Source: Rhizobium mongolense USDA 1844 (lineage in GTDB: Bacteria; Pseudomonadota; Alphaproteobacteria; Rhizobiales; Rhizobiaceae). Taken from it: 38,972 nucleotides of DNA. The DNA lies in assembly GCF_000419765.1 (NCBI RefSeq), contig NZ_ATTQ01000031.1:1-38972 (forward strand), in the 5' to 3' direction. Of the stretch, positions 25,821 through 32,413 are shown in pieces. Every line of letters begins with the position of its first letter. Position 1 is the first letter of the stretch. Position numbers and translations under genes: made by a program. The notes under the pieces were generated by a model. It saw only the letters and a list, made by a program, of their open reading frames with translations. It ran no database searches and was not told the origin of the DNA.

Positions 25821-26581
25821 GTGACAGGCTTGCGGCGATCCTTCCGTGCGGGGGCGTAATCCCCAAGGGTGCCGGACCGCTGTACCACAGACTTCGCCTA
25901 TTGCTCGAAGAGGCGATCCTGTCGGGGAAACTCAGTCACGGCGATGTTCTCTATCCCGAGCGGGATCTGGCCGAGCATGCCCAGGTTAGCCGTGTCACCG
26001 TCCGCAAAGCAATCGACCATCTCGTCCGCGATGGTTTTCTGGTGCGGCGTCCCGGTTCAGGCACCTTCGTTGCTCGATCGGCCTGCCGGGTAGATCAGCC
26101 TATGTCGCGCGCGGTCCTTTTGACAGAGGAGATCTTCTGGCGCGGCTCTAACACTGAAGTCGAGTGGATGGAGCGCAGTATTTCCCATCCTGCTCCAGAG
26201 GAAATGATGACGCTCGGGCTGTCCGCCGATAATCGAGTAGCGCGCTTCATCCGCTTGCGAAGATCCGCAGGTCTGGCCCTTGCAATAGAACGCACTTGCA
26301 TTTCCGCAGAGTTCCTGCCCGACGCGGTCAGCGTTACCGCCTCGATTTACAAAGCGCTCGAAGACGCAAATGTCAGGCCAGTGCGGGCGATCCAGCGCAT
26401 TTTCGCCTGCAATATCCAGGAGCTGGATGCCAGCATGCTCGGCGTCACTATTGAAGCGGCCGGTCTGCTGACCAAACGGGTCGCCTATCTTCATTCGGGC
26501 CGCGCGGTTGAATTTACCCGCTCACTCTATCGAGGCGACGCCGACGCCTTCGTCACCTCATTCACGATTTCAGAAAACTGA
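25817..26581 (+). CDS. GntR/HutC-family regulator with UTRA domain
   Basis: This is a 254-residue regulator. The GntR winged helix lies at about 20-85 (LLLEEAILSGKLSHGDVLYP, then HAQVSRVTVRKAIDHLV and RRPGSGTFV). A UTRA ligand-binding domain spans about 105-250, including VARFIRLRRSAGLALAIERT and ending in the typical RSLYRGDADAFVTSFTI. The closest functional analogues are NagR/DasR proteins that sense glucosamine-6-phosphate or N-acetylglucosamine-6-phosphate. It sits between the kinase and SIS genes, overlapping the former by ATGA. Thus the locus has two regulators, ROK and GntR. Confidence 0.94.
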   Translation: MSDRLAAILPCGGVIPKGAGPLYHRLRLLLEEAILSGKLSHGDVLYPERDLAEHAQVSRVTVRKAIDHLVRDGFLVRRPGSGTFVARSACRVDQPMSRAVLLTEEIFWRGSNTEVEWMERSISHPAPEEMMTLGLSADNRVARFIRLRRSAGLALAIERTCISAEFLPDAVSVTASIYKALEDANVRPVRAIQRIFACNIQELDASMLGVTIEAAGLLTKRVAYLHSGRAVEFTRSLYRGDADAFVTSFTISEN

Positions 26582-26607
26582 AGAGCATCTCAACAAAGGA
26601 TTCCACC

Positions 26608-27642
26608 ATGCAGACCATTGTGCAGACGAACATGCGGCGAGAAATCGACGAGATTCCGGAAGCTGCTGCCAGATTGCTCGATCGCGCGGCGAAAGACTTC
26701 GCGGCCTCAGGTGCAGCTTTGCGCGCCAAGGATCCGGCATTCGTCGTGACGATCGCGCGCGGCTCCTCCGACCATGCCGCCTTGTTCCTGAAATATGCTA
26801 TCGAGCTCACCGCAAAATTACCTGTCGCTTCGATCGGGCCATCGCTCGCGTCGATTTACGGCACCGAGTTGAAGCTTGGCCGCAGCGCTGCTATTGCGAT
26901 CTCACAGTCGGGTAAAAGTCCCGACATCGTCGCTATGGCTGACGCAGCAACGCGCGCCGGCGCCGCTTCGATTGCACTGACGAATACACTGCCCTCGCCG
27001 CTTGCTGATGCCTGCAACCACTCTTTGGACATTCTGGCTGGGCCGGAAAATGCGGTAGCCGCCACCAAGTCCTATGTTAACTCCATCGTTGCAGGCCTTG
27101 CAGTGCTGAGCGAGTGGACGGGAGACGCTGCGCTGAAACGCGCGGTGGCGGATCTACCCAGGCACTTTGCCGAAGCGGTGAAGCTCGAATGGCTGGAATT
27201 TTCCGCCGACGCGGGTGACGCCGATTCCATCTATGTGTTGGGTCGCGGGCCGGCACTGGCGATCGCCAGCGAGGCGGCCTTGAAGTTCAAGGAAACGACC
27301 GGGATTCATGCCGAAGCCTTTTCCGCGGCGGAAGTGTTGCATGGACCCGTCGCACTCGTCGGCACCCGCTTCCCAGTGTTGGCGCTTGCCGCCCGCGACG
27401 CCGCCGAAGGCTCGGTCGCCGAGATTGCCGATGCCCTGAGCGCCAAGGGCGCTATTGTGCATATCACGTCGGCGCGGGCGACGAGGGCAAAGCCCCTGCC
27501 CTTCGTCGAGACCGGCCACCCGATCACCGACGCGCTGGCGCTGGTGCTTCCATTTTACGTTTTTGTCGAAGCCTGGTCGCGCTCGCGTGGCCATAATCCG
27601 GACGCACCCGCCCATCTGAAGAAGGTCACGGAAACCCGATGA
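26608..27642 (+). CDS. SIS-domain glucosamine-6-phosphate deaminase/isomerase-like protein (NagB-II/AgaS type)
   Basis: This 344-residue protein has two SIS domains, like the isomerase half of GlmS but lacking the glutaminase half. Visible motifs are ARGSSDHAALFLKYA, ISQSGKSPDIVAMADA, ENAVAATKSYVNSIV and GIHAEAFSAAEVLHGP. Such enzymes convert glucosamine-6-phosphate (or galactosamine-6-phosphate) to the ketose phosphate with release of ammonia. The start has AAGGA at eight bases. Its stop overlaps the nagA-like start as ATGA, so the original operon was kinase, regulator, SIS, deacetylase. Confidence 0.93.
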   Translation: MQTIVQTNMRREIDEIPEAAARLLDRAAKDFAASGAALRAKDPAFVVTIARGSSDHAALFLKYAIELTAKLPVASIGPSLASIYGTELKLGRSAAIAISQSGKSPDIVAMADAATRAGAASIALTNTLPSPLADACNHSLDILAGPENAVAATKSYVNSIVAGLAVLSEWTGDAALKRAVADLPRHFAEAVKLEWLEFSADAGDADSIYVLGRGPALAIASEAALKFKETTGIHAEAFSAAEVLHGPVALVGTRFPVLALAARDAAEGSVAEIADALSAKGAIVHITSARATRAKPLPFVETGHPITDALALVLPFYVFVEAWSRSRGHNPDAPAHLKKVTETR

Positions 27643-28185
27643 ATGTGAAAAGAAAGATCACGGGCGCGCGAATCTTCGACGACATGAAATGGCATGACGG
27701 TCCCGCGCTTGTTGTCGAGGCAGGGCTTGTCGACTCTATCGTTCCTGCAAATTCTGTCGACGATCGCGGCGAAACTGTTGACGCACGTGGCTCATTCTCC
27801 TGTCAGTCTTCACCGACCTGCAGGTTAATGGCGGCGAAGCCCTCTTCAATGAGCAGCCGACGTGCGAGGGCGGGCGGCTGACGCTTTCCGAGGGCACGCT
27901 CGCTGGCGCCGACATCGACATTCTTCGCGCCGTCGCAGTCTTTGCGGAGATGCTGCGCTGCCTCCCGTCCGCTTCGTACATGAAAAGATTGACCTGCCGG
28001 TGGAGGAAGCGTTTCGCATGGCGTCGGTCTATCCTGCCGAGGCCATGGTCATTGCCGCACGCAAGGGCCGGCGGGTGACCGGAGCCGATGCGGATTTTGT
28101 CTTGCTGACGCCCACCGAGCTTGAGTTGAAGTCAAGCATAGCTGGGCGAAAAGTATTCGATGCGAACGCTCCAGGTGTAATTTGA
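27639..28185 (+). pseudogene. nagA: N-acetylglucosamine-6-phosphate deacetylase, internally deleted and frameshifted
   Basis: The N-terminus is recognisable: ITGARIFDDMKWHDGPALVV, then in another frame FTDLQVNGGEALFNEQPT. Sequence then jumps to the C-terminal portion (GRLTLSEGTLAGADIDILRA). A further frame reads KIDLPVEEAFRMASVYPAEA and then RVTGADADFVLLT. The whole locus is 547 bases, whereas nagA genes are near 1,150, so the central barrel with the metal and catalytic residues is missing. At least two frame changes are also present. It overlaps the SIS stop by ATGA. The gene is inactive, so deacetylation must come from elsewhere or the substrate is not acetylated. Confidence 0.88.
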
Positions 28186-28354
28186 GTTCGGGAATTTCTT
28201 GGTTTCGGTCCTCGACAGCGGAGGCGACGCACTGTGCTGGATGGGAATCGGCAGTGCGCCTTAGCTGAATGCATTCCCCATCTCAGCAACCGCGTTTCCA
28301 GTCGTCGGTCGCTGGCGGGTCGCGGTCTTACGACAAACTGGATCGATTTTTGCG

Positions 28355-28555
28355 ATGACGACAAGGATGCTTCCACCATTTGAAAAGACCTGCCTTCTAT
28401 GGGTATCGCGAGGCAGGACTCTCGCTGAAATCGCCTTGATTGAGGGCAAGAGCATTGCCGAAATCGAGCTTTACCTGAAGCGTGCGCTTGTCTCGCTCGA
28501 TGCAAAATCGATAAAGGAGGCGCTTGAGAAGGTGAACCTCTTCAAGTCCGATTGA
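28355..28555 (+). CDS. Small LuxR-type helix-turn-helix protein
   Basis: This 66-residue protein is almost entirely a LuxR/GerE-like helix-turn-helix: FEKTCLLWVSRGRTLAEIAL, then KSIAEIELYLKRALVSLDAK with basic and hydrophobic spacing as in the recognition helix. There is no receiver or ligand domain. Such free HTH microproteins are frequent on rhizobial plasmids. The start is not well supported, because only weak ribosome binding sites precede it. Its targets are unknown. Confidence 0.65.
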   Translation: MTTRMLPPFEKTCLLWVSRGRTLAEIALIEGKSIAEIELYLKRALVSLDAKSIKEALEKVNLFKSD

Positions 28556-28743
28556 ATTGAGCATCGCTGCCCGGCGCTTGACGCGTTCAGCCGCGGCTTG
28601 AGCACCCCCACTATGTTGCGTTTTGCGCGATATCGACGTGGCAGCCAATGGCAAGGATCTTGCCGCCGTTGTGGAGAAAACGAAGCGATCGCAACCGAGG
28701 CGCCATTGGAAGCAAGGGACCGCTCCCGAATGGAGCCTCTCAA

Positions 28744-28920
28744 ATGTCGCACGATCTTTCCCTCGCACAGTCCCATGCCTTCCAGCTTTCCCGCAACCTG
28801 ATGGTCCCGGTCATCGTCTTCGAGATCGACGGTGAGTACGGCGTCCTGTCCTCTGACGAGATCCACGCCGATGACGATCTTGCGATCGTGCATGAATTTT
28901 TGCCCTGGCCGGCGCATTGA
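28744..28920 (+). CDS. Small conserved-looking plasmid protein, unknown function
   Basis: This 58-residue acidic protein (MSHDLSLAQSHAFQLSRNLM at the start) has a strand-rich middle (VPVIVFEIDGEYGVL) and an acidic end (SDEIHADDDLAIVHEF). It resembles small proteins I associate with rhizobial plasmid accessory blocks, but I know no function. GGAG lies eight bases before the ATG. Longer frames upstream lack protein character. Confidence 0.6.
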   Translation: MSHDLSLAQSHAFQLSRNLMVPVIVFEIDGEYGVLSSDEIHADDDLAIVHEFLPWPAH

Positions 28921-29122
28921 GCCGGCGTTTGCCTTTGGCGTGCCGCTTGCGAGCTGCAGGCCGCAAGGGAGGCTTCGCCGCGGCCGACAGAGCATTGCAT
29001 GATCCGACAATTGTCAGCCGCGCCCTTGCCGCCTTTGCTCTTCGCGGAAGGCCGAAAAGTGCCCGCGAAACGACGGGTAAGGCAAGGCATGGAGGCCGAT
29101 CGCTGTGCGATCGGGAGAAAAA
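28921..29122 (+). promoter_or_regulatory. GC-rich leader of the TOPRIM gene, with RBS-proximal hairpin
   Basis: CCGATCGC (29096-29103) and GCGATCGG (29107-29114) form a perfect 8-bp stem with a 3-base loop. The 3' arm runs into the GGGAG ribosome binding site of the gene at 29123, so folding could hide it. The leader also holds CTTCGCGGAAGGCCG (29040-29054), which matches 14 of 15 bases at 32282-32296 in another leader. Regulation is inferred. Confidence 0.5.
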
Positions 29123-30151
29123 ATGGAAAGAAAAGAGATAGAGGCGCTGCGCAGCCAAGTGAGCTGCGCGGCAGTTCTGGAACAGGCGAGCTTCGCCATC
29201 GATATCAAGGAAAGTACCCGGCGTGCGGTCAAGTTTCGCCGTGGCGGTGAGATCATCATCGTCACACATGAGGGGCGCGGATGGTTCGATCCGTTGAGCG
29301 ATGCGAAAGGCGATGTGTTCGGGCTGGTCGAGCATCTCGATAATGTCGGTTTTCTCGAAGGTGCCGAAAGGGTCGCGGATCTCGTCGGTTTTGCGATCAC
29401 TGAACCGGAGTGGCAGCCTCCGAGGCCGGATGGAGGATACGACCTCACTCTTTCGGAGCGTTGGCAGGCGCGCCGTCGCCCTTGGTCCGGCTCATCGACA
29501 TGGCGTTACCTTGATTGTGAGCGTTGCCTGCCGACGCCTTTGCTCCGGATGGCGATCAAGGCTGACCTTCTTCGGGAAGGCCCACATGGCAGCATGTGGG
29601 CAGCTCATACGGACGGTGCCGGACTTGTGACCGGCTGGGAAGCACGAGGACCGCAATACCGGGGCTTCGCGTCTGGAGGAACGAAGGTCCTCTTCCGTCT
29701 GGGGTCAGATACTGCGTTGCGCCTGGCCGTCACGGAAGCCGCGATCGACGCCCTGAGTCTTGCGGCCATCGAGGGGGTGCGCGACGGCACACTCTATCTC
29801 AGCACTGGCGGCGGATGGTCGCCGGCCACGCAAGCCGCGCTGCGGCAAATGGCCTCCCGGCCTGGCGCCCGGTTGGTCGCTGCGACGGACGCCAATTCCC
29901 AGGGTAATATGTTTGCCGAGCGGTTGCGGGCGCTTGCCGAGGATGCCGGCTGCGACTGGTCGCGGCTTCGCCCGCCCGAGGTGGACTGGAACGAGACCCT
30001 GAAGATCAGGGAGAAGGAAACCAGGGAAAGAAAGGATGGAGGCGTGCCGCATCCGCGCCGCCCACCTCAAGGGGGGCTTCGCCCGGCGGATCCGGCCCTT
30101 AACTCGGACGGTCGCGATGCCGTCGGCTCGGAAGGAGTCATGAAGGACTGA
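29123..30151 (+). CDS. DUF3991/TOPRIM domain protein
   Basis: This 342-residue protein carries an N-terminal DUF3991-type region (about 1-140, including HEGRGWFDPLSDAKGDVFGL) and a TOPRIM domain at about 190-290. The TOPRIM glutamate lies in RLAVTEAAIDALSLA, and the second motif is LVAATDANSQG, with N replacing the second D of DxD. These proteins are plasmid-borne and related to primase/mobilisation proteins, with no proven reaction. The ATG at 29123 has GGGAG five bases upstream. The last 45 residues (RERKDGGVPHPRRPPQGGL onward) look atypical, and a fragment EEDGEVEWTAPHFGPKTRK in another frame follows to 30215. A C-terminal frameshift is therefore possible. Confidence 0.85.
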   Translation: MERKEIEALRSQVSCAAVLEQASFAIDIKESTRRAVKFRRGGEIIIVTHEGRGWFDPLSDAKGDVFGLVEHLDNVGFLEGAERVADLVGFAITEPEWQPPRPDGGYDLTLSERWQARRRPWSGSSTWRYLDCERCLPTPLLRMAIKADLLREGPHGSMWAAHTDGAGLVTGWEARGPQYRGFASGGTKVLFRLGSDTALRLAVTEAAIDALSLAAIEGVRDGTLYLSTGGGWSPATQAALRQMASRPGARLVAATDANSQGNMFAERLRALAEDAGCDWSRLRPPEVDWNETLKIREKETRERKDGGVPHPRRPPQGGLRPADPALNSDGRDAVGSEGVMKD

Positions 30152-30215
30152 AGAGGACGGCGAGGTCGAGTGGACGGCGCCGCACTTCGGTCCGAAAACG
30201 CGCAAGGAGCCGTAG

Positions 30216-30380
30216 ATGATCCCCTCTCCCGCAATCCGTAAGGTTTTTCAGGGCGTCGCAAACCGCCCGCAGCTGTTTCGCATGTTCGATCGCCACGCCC
30301 AGCGCGCGAACCGTTGGAACGGTGATGCCGCGCCATTCTACTCAGGTGAATGGTTCGAGATCGGCGAAACCGAACATGCT
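30216..30380 (+). pseudogene. DUF1419 protein, N-terminal fragment
   Basis: The frame reads MIPSPAIRKVFQGVANRPQL, then FRMFDRHAQRANRWNGDAAP and GEWFEIGETEH. This is the start of the rhizobial plasmid family DUF1419. The usual continuation (a segment like DYMFEILPP, then a long C-terminal region) is missing after residue 54. The sequence instead runs into an unrelated small frame. The family is about 150-200 residues, so this is a severe truncation, probably from a deletion. Confidence 0.65.
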
Positions 30381-30489
30381 GGAGAGCGCCGTTGGCGAAA
30401 CCGACTATGCCTCGCTCGCGCGCTGCGCCCAGTACGCTCAGTTCACCCCAGGATATGTGATCCGGGCGATTTGGGCCGGCCTCCAGTGA
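30376..30489 (+). pseudogene. Fragment of an unrecognised plasmid protein
   Basis: The frame encodes 37 residues (MLESAVGETDYASLARCAQY then FTPGYVIRAIWAGLQ) with good protein character but no start signal of its own. It directly abuts the broken DUF1419 gene in a different frame. It is most likely the end of a gene whose 5' part was lost in the same deletion. Confidence 0.35.
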
Positions 30490-30526
30490 GCGGTTCGACA
30501 AAACTGACGGCTATCGCTATACCACC

Positions 30527-30703
30527 ATGGTCCAGCGCACGGGCGCGGACTTCGAGATCGATCTCGCCGTCACGGTGACGCCGCCCGGCGCTGTCCCCCT
30601 TGAACACGCACTTGACGACTACGAGGGGGAACAGCCAGTCCCGCCGGGATGGCGAATTTGCCTTCGCGAGTGGCCGAAAGCGTCGTCAGCTCAGGCAGGT
30701 TGA
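30527..30703 (+). CDS. Small hypothetical protein or gene tail
   Basis: These 58 codons encode MVQRTGADFEIDLAVTVTPP, then PLEHALDDYEGEQPVPPGWR. The sense frame extends upstream through ERFDKTDGYRYTT without a start, so it may be the end of a longer lost gene rather than complete. The family is unknown. No clear ribosome binding site precedes the ATG. Confidence 0.4.
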   Translation: MVQRTGADFEIDLAVTVTPPGAVPLEHALDDYEGEQPVPPGWRICLREWPKASSAQAG

Positions 30704-30922
30704 GACGGAGCTCGCAGCCGAGGCGCGCGAGGCAAGTGCGGGTAACATATAAGCTGCCTAATTTTGGAAGCCGTGCAGCATACGCACAGGTGCATTGCAC
30801 AATAAATGTCTCCCATCTGATCAAAATATGATCATAGTGCTTATAGTTGATGCACATGGCGGTCTCCTCCCAGTTCCGCCGCACCAGCTGTTCCCCTCTG
30901 GAGGTTTTGACCTTCACACTTC

Positions 30923-30955
30923 ATGGGCCTCGGTTTTCCGATGGCCCATTTTTTT
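30923..30955 (+). terminator. Strong rho-independent terminator
   Basis: ATGGGCC and TCGG pair with CCGA and GGCCCAT around a TTTT loop (30923-30948), with one bulged T, followed by seven T residues. It ends plus-strand transcription coming from the TOPRIM block. The stretch 30704-31004 around it holds no convincing gene. Confidence 0.85.
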
Positions 30956-31004
30956 ATCGCCGACGACCTGCTCCAGACTAGGCTGTCCCTATTGCGACCG
31001 AGCC

Positions 31005-31940
31005 TCACCTGGGGTCGGCATCGTCCAAATAGTCTTTGACGCTGATCTTGATCATATAGTGATCCGACAGGAATCGATCGTGAGCCGTCAAATCAGATGA
31101 CCGCAACACGTATTGCCTGGTGTAGCGAAATTCCGGACGATCAACTGCCACGAAGGCTCTGTCGAACGGCGCTTCCTTGTATTGCGCGCTCCAATACGTC
31201 GCACTGTCGTTGTTGTTGAGATCGATAAAGCCGCCATCGATGAATGCCTCGATCGCGGGCTCGGCGTTGTTGAGAATGTTGGTATCACCGATCAACACCA
31301 AGGTTGGGTCAATCTCCGCTCGGACACTCTCAATTGCTGCGCAGAGGCTGACAGCTTCTTTCCCTCTGACCCTTCGGTTCTGGGTGATGCCGCCATAATT
31401 TGACTTCATGTGCAGCGGCACCAGGCCAAGCCTTCGTTTCTCCGGAAGTTGCTGCCAGTCACCATTTTCCGCGCGTCGCCAGACAAGAATTTCCGAGCTG
31501 AAGCTGAAAAGATGAGGCTTGCGATCCCAGAGAGCGTCCTCGGCATCTTCATGACTAACTTCCAAAGCCGTGACCTTGCCGAGGGTCAAGCGTTTTGTGT
31601 TCCACATCACAGCACACAGCTGCGATTTATCTCCAGCTTGGCGGTTGGGGACGATTTCGTATGCCCAAGGATCATCCAGATGTTCTTCCAAGAGGTAACA
31701 CACCACATCCAGGTCGGCGTTCCTGCGTTCTGATCGTGCACGACTTTGTATGACCGGTTGATTTTCTCCCAACCTAACTTCCGCGTCAGTGGGAGTCAGG
31801 TAGACCTCTTGGAGCGCAATGACATCAATCCCCGACATCTCGATGTGATCGGCAAGAGCGAAGGCACTCTGCTTTCGTTCCGCGCGCGGCGCGCCGCTAA
31901 GATGCTCAATATTCCAGCTCGCAATCTGCAGAAATCCCAT
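31005..31940 (-). CDS. Endonuclease/exonuclease/phosphatase (EEP) family protein
   Basis: This 311-residue metal-dependent hydrolase of the EEP/DNase I superfamily shows the conserved motifs in order: IASWNIEHL near the start, VIALQEVYL, LVPLHMKSNYGG, LVLIGDTNIL and a final FLSDHYMI. The metal-site N and E, the D/N pair and the terminal SDH are all present, so it should be active on DNA, RNA or a phosphoester. No signal peptide is visible. The ATG at 31940 has AGGAGGGG just upstream. A longer frame to 32084 lacks conservation. It is the only minus-strand gene in the right-hand plasmid block. Confidence 0.9.
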   Translation of the reverse strand: MGFLQIASWNIEHLSGAPRAERKQSAFALADHIEMSGIDVIALQEVYLTPTDAEVRLGENQPVIQSRARSERRNADLDVVCYLLEEHLDDPWAYEIVPNRQAGDKSQLCAVMWNTKRLTLGKVTALEVSHEDAEDALWDRKPHLFSFSSEILVWRRAENGDWQQLPEKRRLGLVPLHMKSNYGGITQNRRVRGKEAVSLCAAIESVRAEIDPTLVLIGDTNILNNAEPAIEAFIDGGFIDLNNNDSATYWSAQYKEAPFDRAFVAVDRPEFRYTRQYVLRSSDLTAHDRFLSDHYMIKISVKDYLDDADPR

Positions 31941-32413
31941 AGTCCCCTCCTGTGGTGGTTGGTTTGCAATCGCCAGTCTATACACATTCTCATATTCTCG
32001 TTGTGACAGCGCCGGCAATGAGCCGCCCAGTTGTGCATCTTGCGTCCTCAGGTCCCGCGTGCTTCTGCGGGAGCTCATTGGCAATGCTAGTTTAGGGTGA
32101 ATGCCGGTACATCTGCAGCTGCCAGAGCTGCAGCGCGGTTAAGCAGGAAGCGCTTGGAAGGAATTGGGAAAGAAAAAGGAGAAATCCGTCGCAGATCGGT
32201 CCTCCCGTCGCCGCTGTCGCTCAACCGCCGCCTGCGCATCCCGGCCACTCGTCCTTCGCACGGCTTCCAGCCCCGCTCGTCCTTCGCGGTAGGCCGCTCG
32301 CCCGTAGTTGCGCCGTTCCGACCGCCCTGCGGTTCGGGAGGTGTCTTCAGGAAAAAATGAAGACAGGAAGGACCGGCAGAGAGCCGCGTCCGTATCCCCG
32401 GAAGGAAACTCCC
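31941..32413. promoter_or_regulatory. Long leader between the EEP and ParB-like genes
   Basis: There is no gene in this stretch. It holds the motif GTCCTTCGCA...CCCCGCT...GTCC (32251-32282), nearly repeated at 36234-36263. Next to it is CTTCGCGGTAGGCCG (32282-32296), nearly repeated at 29040-29054. A perfect 8-bp hairpin (TGTCTTCA 32342-32349, TGAAGACA 32358-32365) lies shortly before the ribosome binding site of the ParB-like gene. Together these suggest a shared leader element of the plasmid block. Confidence 0.45.
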
